Notes under the pieces: model-generated
Databases searched by the model: none
The model's input: the letters and a program-made list of their open reading frames with translations, nothing else
What the model was told of the DNA's origin: nothing
Position numbers and translations under genes: made by a program
From: Puccinia triticina
Taxonomy: Eukaryota; Basidiomycota; Pucciniomycetes; Pucciniales; Pucciniaceae
Length of the DNA stretch: 64,000 bases
NCBI RefSeq assembly: GCF_026914185.1
Contig: NC_070558.1
Location: forward strand, 8,317,501 to 8,381,500
Direction: 5' to 3'
Shown here: in pieces, positions 8,214 through 19,411 of the stretch
Layout of the letters: every line of letters begins with the position of its first letter
Numbering within the stretch: position 1 is the stretch's first letter

Positions 8214-9040
8214 TGTGGTGTTCAATCTTGTACACGCGGGGTCAACTTTAGAACTCGCGACGGCGCGCGGGAGACATCAAGACGCGTGGAGGATCAATTT
8301 TCCCGGATGTAACCCGTTTCAGGACTCAATCTTTCCGGATCTTTGGCGCGCTGGTTCCCTTTCTACAATTGCTTTTGGATCTTTTCTTTTGTTTCCTTGC
8401 TTTCTTTTATTTTTATTTTTTTTCGCTCTCAGTTGTTGTTTCATTTCTCATATGCGCGTGTTGGATGGTTGTGCTATGTGCTGGGTTGGTTTGGTTTTGT
8501 GTTTTGTTTCCTTTTGTCTGTTTCCTCTCTTTTGTGTTTGTTGCGCGCGTGGGTGTATGATGAAGGTCCCGCTGCGTGCTGCGCCCGGAGTCTAAGTTCT
8601 GTTCGAACTTAGACAATGGGACGGCACGGGAAGACCCTGAACCATAATCTTCCTATCAAAATTTTTTACGGATCACCTTATCAGCGCACTCGGGGCGCCT
8701 TCTGAGCCTTATCCATCCCAACGATCGGGATACTCTTTCATCACGCACGTGGCGTTTTTTCTTGTCGATCCTCATTCTTCCTGACCCCGCCTTCCGGCGC
8801 ACTTCGACGACCGCGACATCCCAAACTTTCATCATCCTTCCCGGTTTCCTTTTTTTTTTTCCTTTCTCCTCTCAACTCACAACCCCGCCGACGCGCGCTC
8901 AATCGCCGTCGTAAATCAAACACCCCCCTACCTCATCGCTTACAGATCCCCCCTTCTTCCCGCGACCAATCCCCGGAGGGCATTTCCCAACCTTTTCCCC
9001 TCCAACAACTGCCGCCGCCTGGCACGGACGGAGTTCCACA
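8214..9040 (+). repeat. 3' LTR of the young gypsy element
   Basis: 827 bp, identical by eye to 744-1570. Followed at 9041-9044 by the second CCGG copy and then by the upstream half of the Harbinger transposase. Confidence 0.95.
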
Positions 9041-10103
9041 CCGGTGGTGTCCGTTCAAGAAGCTGGTCGTAGAGCAGCTCAGCTATCGTTGAATTGTGCC
9101 AAGAACCCGGTGCATTCAGTATGGCATACATGATTGTTCCATCCGGCGCAAAGGCAAGGATACAGCTACAATTCAGGGTGTAAACAGGTCGGGTTTGGGT
9201 CAAAAAACAGCGCACAAACCCGACCCAACATTTAGCGCGGGTCGGGGCAGATTTTAGAATATGCTTCCCAAACTTGACCCGATGTCATACTATTTTGGGT
9301 TGGTTTGGGTCTTGGGTTGACCCTACCTCATAGGCGCCAAAAGCCCCCAACTTGACTGTTGGAGGTGTCATAGCCGGGTCCCAGGCTGACCCAATTGGGA
9401 AATAGGCTGCCCAAACCCAACCCAACAATTTTACAAGTTGGGTCGGGTCAGGTTTGGGTCATGTCATTTTCTTCAAGAATGTGCCCAAACCCGCCCCAAA
9501 ACCCGACGGGTCTTGGGTCGGTTTTGGGTTGGCCCGCCCAATTATCATCCCTAGCTACAATAGTGTGAGAATGTCCAGCCATTGTAGTACGCATTTTGAA
9601 TACTATGTATAAGCAAAGTCAGTTAGATTCTGCAGAGAATATCAGATATAAGTGTGTAATGACTCACTTTTCATCATCAGAGACCAATACTGGAAGTTTG
9701 ATTCCATCCAACGGTCAATTGTACTGAAGTTCCACCTGGCCAAAAAGCGTTCAAGGAGGTCATCAAATGTCCTAACATCAATACCCATTGTAGTAATAAA
9801 AGATCAGTCGTTTCGAGATGCCCACAAGTAGGCCCATGGACTATCAACCATGGGAAGCGTTGGCAGATCTGCTTGGGTTAATTATGTTTGGAATTGTCGG
9901 AACTTTCCAGGAGTCCCAAGGAACAAAAGAGCCATGAACAATGCACTGGCTTCATCCATCTGTTGTTTGTTGGAGGTTTCCTGAGAAAAAAAACCTTTGA
10001 TTGTACGTCTCACAGCAGTTTGATACATTTGCTGTTGTTTGCAGGTGATCTATAAGTGCTGTTGATGCTCCAAGATTTGAAGGAATTGCTGTGAGTTGAT
10101 CAT
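9041..10103 (-). pseudogene. PIF/Harbinger-type (DDE_Tnp4) transposase, N-terminal and central part
   Basis: On the minus strand, from an ATG at 10103: MINSQQFLQIL..., MDEASALFMALLFLGTPGKF, LPMVDSPWAYLWASRND, a TGA, then MGIDVRTFDDLLERF, and in another frame LDGIKLPVLVSDDE. A 65-nt intron (9603-9667, GTGAGT...CATAG) leads to IQNAYYNGWTFSHYCS, interrupted by the hAT MITE at 9173-9553, and AFAPDGTIMYAILNAPGSWH. These are DDE_Tnp4 signatures. Compared with the family as I know it, about 140 residues between the FDDLLERF region and DGIKLP are missing and the frame is shifted. With 342-743 this makes one transposase relic, inactivated by a deletion, stops and two insertions. Confidence 0.85.
9173..9553. 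mobile_element. hAT-type MITE in the Harbinger relic
   Basis: A 381-bp insert flanked by perfect 8-bp duplications GCTACAAT (9165-9172 and 9554-9561). Its ends, TCAGGGTGTAAACAGG and the reverse complement TAGGGATGATAATTGG, are imperfect terminal inverted repeats of hAT style. The interior is a run of GGGTTTGGGT and CCCAAACCCGACCC motifs without coding capacity. Removing it restores the transposase frame (SHYC-SCILAF). Movement probably needed a hAT transposase in trans. Confidence 0.85.
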
Positions 10104-11761
10104 TGTGGTGGGTGAGTGAGATATGGATTGGTTATGTGGGAAATGGATTGTTGAGTGGTTGAGTGAGGTATGGGCTTATGTTTGAGTGAGGATGGTGTTT
10201 TGAGGCAAAGAGTGTAAATTTAGGAACTCCGAGCGACAGAAGCCACAATTTAGACTTTTAGATTTTTTTCTTTGCAAATTATTTTCTGCAAGGCCCGCAG
10301 AACCCAACAGGAAGTCCTCCAGTTTCTTAAAAAAGCCTCATTGATTGCCTCATTGATTGAGCGTGAAGAATCAATTAACTGTTCATCAAATGATGATCAA
10401 CTGCTGGCGCTATGCGCGAAACAAATAACAGTACAAGGATTCAATCATGTTTGCGTTGAAATGTGAGTTATCGAGGGAAATGGCGAAGCGGTGAGTGAAT
10501 AGATTGCATAATATGGAAGCAGTATATGTACAATGGAGAGGCAAAATGATGAGGCAAGGCGCTGATGAATTGAGGTCAAAAGAACATTGAACTACAAAGC
10601 AATAAAGAAAACTTTGTAGATGAAGCTCATCATAATTTGGAGCAAGCTGCACCGCTTATGCCTTGGCAGAGATCAAGATATTAGCATCAATTTAAGCTCA
10701 TTGTGTATTGAATGTAAAGTGGTCACCTATTTGGGTGGCTAAATGGTTGCCTTTGCCTAGGTATGGCAGGGCTGAGTCAGGATTGGTGTGGTTATGTCGT
10801 AGTTGTAGTAATTAATAGGCTATGGATTAGATATTACGCCTAGGAGAGCCGCGTGGAGAGTAATGAGGTGAATGTGTGTGGCATGGTGTTGGGGCTTCTG
10901 AGCGCAGGGTCGCGTGAGGCTATAGTATAGTGGCCAAGGGGCGAGGTGGCAGCAACGGTGGGGCAAACTGGGCCAGTTCAATAAAATGTGGTAGTGGTGT
11001 TGGGAGTAGGGGTTGCCTACGCCTTGGTAACGAGTGCTTTCTGAAGGATCAACGGGGGGGGGGGCTTTCTGAAGGATGAACGGAGGGGGGATGTGCCGAG
11101 GCGGTTGAAAAAGCTTTGGGTAGCTGGTGCCAAGGGCATGCGGCTTTGGAAGGTTAATGGTGTATAGCAGTGTCGGCGAATTAAATGTGTTTTTCAAAGC
11201 GGGTGCAGTGTGAAGGGATTGTGTCTTGGAGGGCAGGCGGATAGATGTGATCATGGCATATCCGTGGTGCACAACTGTTTGTGTGTGTTGGCCAAAGTGT
11301 GGCAATGGCAAGATGTGGTGGGGGGTGGGTTGTTTGCGGGTGAAGCAGATTGGATGTGTCCGAATCCATGAGGGCGGAGGCGAGGGGCAGGGGGCAATTA
11401 AGTGTTGTGTGGAGACCAAAGAACCCTAGTGATATGGTGTGGTAGACGGTGTGAGACTCCAAAAGCGGTTTAAATTTGCACCTCTTATGGCTGAATTTAG
11501 AGAAGTATGTGTGGGGAAAACCCTGCCTCTCTGAAAGACAATGACTGAAAACACCCCCAGCTAGGCTGGAAGCAAGAAGACAGTAGTATAGTGTAGTTGA
11601 ATACTTTTCTCACAAGTGGCTCACAATGGACTGTGTATTGCAAGATATAAAGCTAGTATTTTATTATGTGGCGGAGAGTGTGAGGGTGACAATTTATTTG
11701 AATCTTGTGGGGGGAATGATCTCCTTCCTTAGATGGGGGGAAAAGGAAGAGAGAGCCCCTC
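10104..11761. other. Region without recognisable genes
   Basis: G/T-rich low-complexity sequence, including GGGTGAGTGAG-like words near 10130-10200 and a run of eleven G near 11050. The one long minus-strand ORF (about 10820-11419) is a compositional artefact of the G-rich strand and matches no family I know. Confidence 0.5.
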
Positions 11762-12110
11762 TGTGAGTCCGCCCCCCGCGACCTCACCGAAGGAATCACG
11801 AGCATGTCACCAAACCGCCTCCGACCGAACTCTTAGACCTCGCCGGACCGCGCCCTCCTAGTCCAGCAGGGAAGTACTAACACTTCCCCTGGACTAGGTG
11901 AGCACCCAACCCATCCTCCTTGTTCATTCTCATTTCCTATCCTCTTCCCGTTGTATATAGCAGGGAAGTACTAACACTTCCCCTGGACTAGATTGCAATT
12001 TATCCAGAGTTAGGTTCCAGAAGTGTCCCTCCAAGGTCTCGACCTTGTATCGCGCCCCATTGAGCCTCATAGCCCCTCACGATTAGTGAAGCTCGACTGG
12101 AGAGCTTACA
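11762..12110 (+). repeat. 5' LTR of the compact gypsy element
   Basis: 349 bp. Carries a long hairpin at 11859-11896, a TATA-like TTGTATATAGC at 11951-11961 and a second shorter copy of the hairpin at 11961-11990. Offset to the 3' LTR is 3851 bp throughout, so there are no indels. Confidence 0.92.
11859..11896 (+). other. Strong LTR hairpin, repeated 100 bp downstream
   Basis: TAGTCCAG and GGGAAGT pair with ACTTCCC and CTGGACTA around the hexaloop ACTAAC, giving 15 pairs with one internal loop. The core (CAGGGAAGTACTAAC and its partner strand) recurs at 11961-11990, directly after the TATA-like site, without the left outer arm. The 3' LTR has both copies at 15710-15747 and about 15812-15841. 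Position near the presumed transcript start suggests a role in the RNA 5' end, such as packaging or strand transfer; this is inference. Confidence 0.7.
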
Positions 12111-12148
12111 TTTTTTTTTCTTGAACCTGACTTCGACGGCATCGCAAG

Positions 12149-15100
12149 ATGGCCACATCCTCGCCCTCGCACCTCGTCACCTCGCCCTCGCACCTCGTCA
12201 CCTCGCCCTCGCACCTCGTCACCTCGCCCTCGCACCTCGTCACCTCGCCCTCGCACCTCGTCACCACCTCGCCCCTCGTCCTCACATCTTCACGGCCTAA
12301 CACTCCACCAAGAGCCAATCAACATCGACCACCAGCCCGCGTCATTGTGTCCATGAGGCTGAATGATACTCCCATACGGGTTCTAATAGACACGGGCTCA
12401 GAAATTAATCTTATCTCACTTGAAGCCGCCATGACCTCAAAACTGCCACCGTTACCACTCGCAACGCCAACAAGAGTTCATCTGGCGATGAAGACATCAT
12501 CCAGCCCCCTGCTACTGAAGGAATATGTGGTTGGCGACCTGAAGACCGTCGACGCGGCAATCGAATTTCGCGAAGTCTCCCTCCGCATCGGCCCGGTACT
12601 GGGCTCATACGACGCCATCCTGGGAACACCTTTCCTGTTTCACTACGATCTCCTGGTTTCTATCCGAGGCTCGTCGTTGACTCACGAGCCGTCGGGCATC
12701 AGGATCAACGGAAAAGCGTCGACAGGGACAAGCGAAAGCTCAGTAATCGCAGCAATGGAGGAACCCAATCGCGAAGCCTCGGAGCGCCGAGTTCTCCTCG
12801 AATTCAAGGACCTTTTCCCACCCGATATTCCAGCGGTCTCAGACGACCCCGAAGATTCACGGCAATTCCCAGAAAGTTTCTTCCCAAGGGAAATGCAGGC
12901 GGAAGGGTCGAGGACTCGACACAAAATCATCCTCACGGACCCGAACGCAGTGATAAACGAGAAACAATACCCCTACCCAAAAAAACACCTCGCAGCTTGG
13001 CAAACCCTGCTCAAACAACACCTCGAAGCCGGACGCATACGCCGCTCGACCAGCCAATACGCCTCTCCAAGTTTGATCATTCCAAAGAAAGACCCGACGG
13101 CTCTTCCGAGGTGGGTTTGTGATTATAGAAAACTTAATAGCTTCACAGTTTGAGACCGCTCACCGCTACCAAACGTAGATGAACTGGTCCGTATGGTCAC
13201 CGGTGGAAAAATCTTCTCAATTCTGGACCATACCAATGCGTTTTTTCAAACTCGTATGCGCGAAGCGGATATCCCTTTGACCGCGGTAAAGACCCCGTGG
13301 GGGCTGATGGAATGGGTGGTGATGCCCATGGGCCTGACGAATGCACCAGCGACACACCAAGCACGTCTGGAAGAGGCGTTAGGAGACCTTGTGAACAGCA
13401 TCTGCGTCGTCTATTTGGACGACATCGTAGTTTTTTCGGACTCGCACCGTGAACATGAACAACACGTCCGCCTAGTGCTTGACCGCCTCAGACAAGCCAA
13501 ACTGTACTGCAGCCCCAAGAAGACTCAACTTTTCCGCGAGGAAATCAAGTTCCTCGGACATTGGATCTCTCAGTCCGGCATCCGCCCTGACGGCGACAAA
13601 ATCAGTGCGATTCAGAATTGGCCATCCCCGCACTCAACGAAAGGAGTAAAACGATTCCTTGGGACAGTCCAATGGATGAAGAAGTTCATCTGGGGACTAC
13701 AAAAGTATGTCGGCACACTCACACCGCTGACCAGCTCAAAGCTCGACAAACAATCATTCCACTGGGGGGAAGCTGAAGAGAAGGCTTTTCAGAACATCAA
13801 GCGCATCATGACCAGCCTACCGGCCCTGAAGAATGTCGATTTCGACTCGGAGAACCCGCTTTGGCTTTTCAGCGACGCAAGCGGATCGGGCATTGGGGCG
13901 GCGCTATTCCAAGGTGCAGATTGGAAGGAGGCCTCGCCCATAGCTTATGAATCCCGGCAAATGACACAAGCAGAGCAAAACTACCCGGTACACGAGCAGG
14001 AGCTACTGGCGGTGGTACACGCGCTCCAAAAATGGAAAATGCTCCTCCTTGGCATGAAGGTGAATGTAATGTTGGACCACCATTCATTGAAATACCTCCT
14101 TGGCCAACGCAATCTCAGCCGACGACAAGCTCGGTGGACCGAGCTCCTCGCGGACTTTGACCTTAACTTTGAATACATCAAAGGCGAGGATAACACAGTA
14201 GCGGATGCACTGTCACGAAAAGATCAGGACGGCGACGAAGGACGTCCCTCACCAACCGACGTTGCACGAGTAGCGGCAATGACGAAGGTGGAGAGCTCTA
14301 TCTCGACAGACCTGCGGAGAAAAATTATCAACGGCTACGAGTCGGATAAATTCTGCACAGACACACGCGATGCCCTCCCGCTTCAGGAGGATTGTGTCAA
14401 CGTGGATGGACTGCTTTTCATCGAAGATCAACTGGTAATTCCTTCGATAAACGGGGTAAGACACGCGTTAATCAAGGAAGCCCATGCTCGCCTGGGCCAT
14501 CTAGGTTATCAGAAAACATTGGACAAAGTCCGCGCGGATTTCTTCTGGCCGAGACTAGCAAAAGATGTCCTGGAATTCACCTCTTCGTGCAAGGTTTGCC
14601 AACGAACAAAAGCTCCGACTACCGCGCCGACTGGAAAGATGTTAACTCCACGGGTGCCAAGACTACCACTATCTGACCTAGCTATCGACTTTGTAGGCCC
14701 ACTCAAGCAATTGAGCCACTACGACATGATTCTAACAGTCACATGCAGACTCTCAGGATTCACCAAGATCATCCCTTGTCTGCAAACAGACTCAGCAGAG
14801 AGGGTGGCCTCCCGCTTCTTCAGTGGTTGGATTGGGACCTTCGGTGCCCCGCGATCAATTATCAGCGACCGCGACAAGTCTTGGACTTCAAAATTCTGGA
14901 AGTCACTAATGTCCAGGATAAACATTGACTTCCACATGACCACTTCCTTTCACCCACAAGCCGACGGACGAAGTGAGCGGACCAACAAGACTGTAGGCCA
15001 AATCCTACGATCGACTACAATCAAGAAACACAGTAAGTGGTTGGAAGCCATCCCCGCAGTGGAATTCGCAATAAACAGCGCGACGAACGGCGCAACGGGA

Positions 15101-15712
15101 GTCAGCCCGTTCAACCTTGTTTTTGGCCGTCAGCCTTGTCTCTTCCCATCCACACCACCGGCAGACAATCCAATTCCAGCGGTGGAGGCCTGGCTGAAAA
15201 TTCGCAAAAGCAGCTGGGCAGACGCGCGTGACGCCCTATGGATAAGCCGGATCAGACAGGCAACCCAGCACAATAAACGGCACAAGGACCGCGCCCCACT
15301 CGTTGAGGGCAGCAAAGCAATGTTAAATTCAGCTGATTGGCGAGACCGACACCAATCAGGGACCGACAAGCTGAAGCCGCGCTTCGAGGGACCGTATCGA
15401 ATAATCAAGGTGTCCAACCACGGCCAAAACATCGAGCTCGAACTCCCGCCAGGAGACCGACGACATCCGGTCTTCCACGTCTCAAAGGTGAAGGAATTCA
15501 TGGAGGACCCATTATCTCGACGAACGCCCCCTGTGGTCCCAACTGCTTCACCACCCACACCGATCCCGCCAACAACGCCCACGCCTCCCCCTCTTCTTAT
15601 AGGAGGGGAGGATGTGAGTCCGCCCCCCGCGACCTCACCGAAGGAATCACGAGCATGTCACCAAACCGCCTCCGACCGAACTCTTAGACCTTGCCGGACC
15701 GCGCCCTCCTAG
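12149..15712 (+). pseudogene. pol: Protease-Pol polyprotein of the compact gypsy element, one nonsense codon
   Basis: ATG at 12149 opens a frame with five SPSHLVT heptads, an aspartic protease (VLIDTGSEINLIS, about residue 79), and the start of reverse transcriptase (WVCDYRKLNSFTV). A TGA at 13151-13153 interrupts it; the same frame goes on at once with DRSPLPNVDELV and continues open to 15712. RT active site YLDDIVVF is near residue 421. RNase H (FSDASGSGIGAAL), HHCC finger (ARLGHLGYQKT...CKVCQ), integrase core (AIDFVGP, SDRDKSW, GRSERTN) and a GPYRI module follow. The stop most simply arose from CGA at a CpG. About the last 33 residues are encoded by the 3' LTR. Confidence 0.9.
12163..12267 (+). 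repeat. Five 21-bp tandem repeats encoding SPSHLVT
   Basis: A unit like TCGCCCTCGCACCTCGTCACC is repeated five times almost exactly, then a decayed copy. It lies just inside the start of the compact element's only ORF, where gag would be expected. Codon-perfect copies suggest recent expansion by slippage. Confidence 0.85.
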
Positions 15713-15961
15713 TCCAGCAGGGAAGTACTAACACTTCCCCTGGACTAGGTGAGCACCCAACCCATCCTCCTTGTTCATTCTCATTTCCTATCCTCTTCCC
15801 GTTGTATATAGCAGGGAAGTACTAACACTTCCCCTGGACTAGATTGCAATTTATCCAGAGTTAGGTTCCAGAAGTGTCCCTCCAAGGTCTTGACCTTGTA
15901 TCGCGCCCCATTGAGCCTCATAGCCCCTCACGATTAGTGAAGCTCGACTGGAGAGCTTACA
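15613..15961 (+). repeat. 3' LTR of the compact gypsy element
   Basis: 349 bp, two substitutions from the 5' LTR, both TpG here against CpG there. The pol frame runs 100 nt into it. Confidence 0.92.
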
Positions 15962-16055
15962 CCCTCCTTATGTAGGAAGATGTGAGGCATTTGTGCTGGT
16001 GGTCTATGTACATGAGGGGTTTTGGCTGGTGTGCCTGTTACAAATGAGATATTTT

Positions 16056-16491
16056 TGTTGGAATTTTGCCATTTCCTCTTACTTACACCTCTAAAACATT
16101 GTTTCATGTCATTCTCAAAAGCATTGCCAGTATCCTTTTTAGTACAGATTTTATCACACCAAGTAGTCATTGAACCGTGAGTAGTAGATAATATCTTGTC
16201 ATACTTGGTATCACGCATAGTCTCAGAGATAGTATAGATGAAACTTGTCTTGATCAAACATTTTTCATTATTCTATTGTTTTCCAACCACTTGTTGGCCG
16301 CTTGTTTTTAGTCTATTTAAAGCCACCCTACAACAAGAAATTACACTAATTGGTTCTCCTCATTCTTTCTCCGCGCCCCGCTGAGCCGCATCCGGTGAGA
16401 GAGTCATACTCACTGCCCCAATTCTTGAGTTTTTCTCAATACTCATTTTAGCCCTCTTATTTCTTGTGCCTGAAAGTTGTAAATTCTAACA
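16056..16491. mobile_element. Solo LTR, Copia-type
   Basis: 436 bp beginning TGTTGGAAT and ending ATTCTAACA, a near-perfect terminal inverted repeat typical of Copia LTRs, with ATTTT on both sides (16051-16055 and 16492-16496) as a 5-bp target duplication. A TATA-like CTATTTAAAG lies near 16313. No internal element remains, so it formed by recombination between two LTRs. Confidence 0.75.
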
Positions 16492-18149
16492 ATTTTGGCT
16501 GGTCTGCTGTGCAGAATACAGCTATGTACAGTGTGGCAGTGTAGACATGAGCAAATTTAGCTGGTGATATAGTTACAAGTGTGGCTTACACAGCCCTCTG
16601 GTTGCTATGGAGTCTTCTCAAGTGACCTGCAAAGCTTTCTGTGTTGCTGTGTAGTCTGCTTGAGTGACTTGCATAGCCCCATGGTTACTATTCCGCTTTA
16701 TTAATGTGGCTTGTGGTTGCTGGGTTACTGTAATAAGTGGCTTGTGGTTGCTACACAGCTGCATATGAGGCTGGCTGTTTGCTATGCAGCCACATATATA
16801 CACACATATATATGTAAAAGGGTAGTATGTAAGCTATATACATGCAGTTTTTTAAAACTGTGTATGTAAATTGAAGGGAGTTTGTGTATCAAAAGATGGT
16901 GTAATGTAACACTACATATGTAAACTAGAAATTTTTGAATTTTTCCATCCGGAACTAAAGCGTCTACCACAACAGTGTGAGAATAAAAAGCTGGTTAGTT
17001 GGTGGAAAATATCTGCTGACCACCTTCTTCAAGAATATTAGTGTCCGGGCTGTGTGATTGTCGGTGACTTGGCTCCGCACTGCTACTATCCGCTAGCCTT
17101 CAGCGCTCCTCTCTGAGCCTGATCTATAGCGTAATAATCCGCAAGTGAATAAAGCTCCCACTCCATAAGCACAGAATCCGCAAGTAGCTCTGAAAGTAAA
17201 GATAAGTTCACAAATATATCTCCTAATACTCTTGTACGTCCCTAAGTGTAAGTACAATAACGAGTAATCCGTAAGATGATAGGATAATAGGATTGTTAAA
17301 AAGGAGAGAAAATCCATGAGCCCCTTTTCCCGTCCTTCCCTCCACGCACATTGCCGTTCCCACACGTCTGACACTTTCCCGCAGTAGTCCTCCAGCTCCG
17401 CCTGCTCTTCCGCATGTCACTCTCCCAGACTCCGCTCATCTCCAACGCTTGACCTCCCACCGTCCTCTGTCTAGCCCCTGCCAGTTGGTCTCTCACCACC
17501 GCCTCCACCCCGGTTCCACCTGCTGGTGGAACCCGCTTTGGCTGTTGTGGCTCACCTGATGACGCACCGCTGCTACCAGTCCACGTGTGTAGTCCGCTGC
17601 AGTCCAGCCCTATCTTTTCCGCTCCAATCCGAATACCCAATCCGCTATCCGCACGTGACTTTCCGTAAGCTTTCCTAGTGTGCTTTTCTGACATCATCCT
17701 CAGTGCTTATGTCAATGGAAAGCACTCTGCCTGAGCCGCTCTGTGCATTCCCGCCCGCGCTATTCCCAATGTGGACATTCTACCACGCTCGCCTATATAA
17801 ATCACCACAACGGAAAAGTGAAAAATCAAAAGTTTTTTTCTCATACTTAGATTTACCCATACAAGGACTCAAGATAACCACAAATGGACCTCAGAAATGG
17901 ATTCTACGGCCAATCTTACCCCTAGTCACCACTGCAGGTGTCACTGGAACCCCTCTGGATTGGAACCTACACCTCTTTGGACCACTAGCCACCCATCACA
18001 CGTGTAACATACCCAGTCACCAACCTGTCACCAGCCTTGAATCAAGGATCACAGCATTATGCTTATACACATCACAGGATACAAAAATACATCTCCCCAT
18101 CAAACTACAAGTCATTACATAGTATCAAGAACTCTTCTATTTCCATACT
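16492..18149. other. Region without recognisable genes
   Basis: Contains repeated short words (GTGGCTTGTGGTTGCT near 16700-16760; ATCCGCAAG several times at 17130-17190). A 133-codon minus-strand ORF at 17296-17697 starts with ATG but resembles no family I recognise and lies in repeat-rich sequence, so I do not call it. Confidence 0.4.
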
Positions 18150-18830
18150 ATGACATCATCCCACATTGACTCTGCAGCCTCAGACTTCATTTATGCACCC
18201 CTTGCATCCACCTGTCAAACTATGCAGTCTACTGTCACTTTACACAGCCTTCATGCGGCCCTACTGCATGCTTCTGACATTGTTTATATACTCCTGACAT
18301 ATTATGACATCATTTGTATCTACTCCCACCAGCTAAAATCCCTCACCCTGTTGTCTAGATTAGTTGAAACACTAATCCACAAGCCCCTCTGGGGGCTCCA
18401 CTTTGTCTATAAAAGGAGGTCTCTCCATCCCCAGTGGTCTGCTCTCCAGTTCATCACTCACCCATCACAGTCACCACAACAGTCAAACTTACCAATTATA
18501 ACCAACCCTTATATAAATCTTCAGCTCTATACCTTGTCAATCAAACAACTTGTCTTGAGCCAACCAACCCTATCATTTTGATTAAAACTTGCCAAGCATA
18601 CCTTGGTGGGGCTTGTTATCTGATAGCAGAAGGGCAGAGCTTGCAACTCCATCATCCCCTTCACCATTCAGCAAAAGGGTTTCACAACCACTTTTGAGTC
18701 TTAAAACAATGGCTGAGAGGTTGAGTGGACCAGCTGGTATCAAGGTTGTGGAGAGCAGCAAGAATCCAAATGAGGTTGAAGGCCCAGTGGGGGAATATTT
18801 AAAGGGAGGGGGGGGAGAGGACAAAGGCCA
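18150..18830 (+). mobile_element. Possible degenerate Copia-type LTR and leader
   Basis: A TATA box (CTATAAAAGGAGG, about 18408-18420) is followed about 190 nt later by TTGTTATCTGATAGCAGA (near 18618), which resembles the TTGGTATCAGAGC junction that follows many Copia LTRs, and then by a short frame beginning MAERLSGPAGIKVVES (18709). No second LTR or target duplication was found. The assignment rests on layout only. Confidence 0.3.
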
Positions 18831-19178
18831 GGGGATCTGGTTTTGTCCTACCCCCTCCCTAGAGCTGCCCTAATTATTTGATTAGGCCCTCTTTGATGTA
18901 CAATTTGACCAATCCCTTTTTGCATGTTGCTGCGGCATGGGCTGGGGGGTCAATCCAAGGTTCCCTCTGGGGTGTTTGGGGATTATTTTCAATTTTAAAT
19001 GTAATTCAATGTAATTAATAGTGCCTTTTGCTAAAGAACACACGCCAAAACTTAGATCTAAGTTTCTGTGTTTGTGTGAATTTAATAAACTTGGATTTTC
19101 TTACAGGGCCTTGTACCTTGTGAAAAACACTTTGTAAAATTCAATATCCCCCTACAGCGGGGTACATAGCCAAGGATC

Positions 19179-19411
19179 CACTGCAAGAAAAATTTGTGCA
19201 ACTGACAGCAGTTGATATGCAAGATACTTCTGTGTAACATTTCTCCTAGCTCCACCCAAGCACTCAATAGTCTTTTGTTGCACAGTGACTGTGCATCATG
19301 CACTGAAGCTTGGTTGACAAAAGCCTTGACAAAGGCTTGAGTAGCACCACAACCTTCCCTAGTGATCTTGCACGTCAACTGCTTGCAGTTGCGCAACTTT
19401 TTCTTGCAGTG
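19179..19411. mobile_element. CACTA-like MITE, copy 1
   Basis: 233 bp. The ends CACTGCAAGAAAAATTTGTG and the reverse-complemented right end CACTGCAAGAAAAAGTTGCG are inverted repeats that extend to about 45 bp. CACTACAAGAAAA ends are typical of the CACTA superfamily. It is homologous to 41958-42211, sharing inner words such as TGAAGCTTGGT. No clean 3-bp target duplication is visible, and it has no coding capacity. Confidence 0.75.

Larger units (their letters stand above)
744..9040 (+). mobile_element. Full-length young Ty3/gypsy LTR retrotransposon
   Basis: An 8297-bp element: identical LTRs (744-1570 and 8214-9040) beginning TGTGG and ending CCACA, an extended tRNA-Tyr primer-binding site (1573-1623), gag-protease, pol in the order reverse transcriptase, RNase H, integrase (Ty3/gypsy order), and a purine tract at 8202-8213. 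CCGG flanks both sides (740-743 and 9041-9044), a 4-bp target duplication. It sits inside a Harbinger transposase gene whose frame is restored when the element is removed. I saw no LTR difference over 827 bp and no stop in either ORF, so insertion was recent and the copy may be active. Unusual parts are the four large hairpins and the mini-hairpin array, listed separately. Confidence 0.95.
11762..15961 (+). mobile_element. Compact gag-less Ty3/gypsy element
   Basis: 4200 bp with 349-bp LTRs (11762-12110, 15613-15961) starting TGTGAG and ending CTTACA, flanked by perfect 5-bp duplications CCCTC (11757-11761, 15962-15966). Inside is one protease-RT-RNase H-integrase frame, split by a TGA at 13151. 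No capsid or zinc-knuckle coding is present between the LTR and protease, and I found no convincing tRNA primer-binding site after 12110. The LTRs differ at two positions (11841/15692 and 12040/15891), both C in the left and T in the right at CpG. It probably depended on Gag from another element. Confidence 0.92.

Noticed and set aside
10820..11419. 199-codon minus-strand ORF
   Set aside because: Pro/His/Thr-rich product of G-rich opposite-strand repeats, with no family match and no splice or start signals.
11871..11880. TACTAAC in the LTR hairpin as an intron branch point
   Set aside because: It is the loop and edge of a perfect hairpin and no donor or acceptor pair frames it.
17296..17697. 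133-codon minus-strand ORF with ATG
   Set aside because: No recognised motif, repeat-rich surroundings and atypical composition. Kept out for lack of support.
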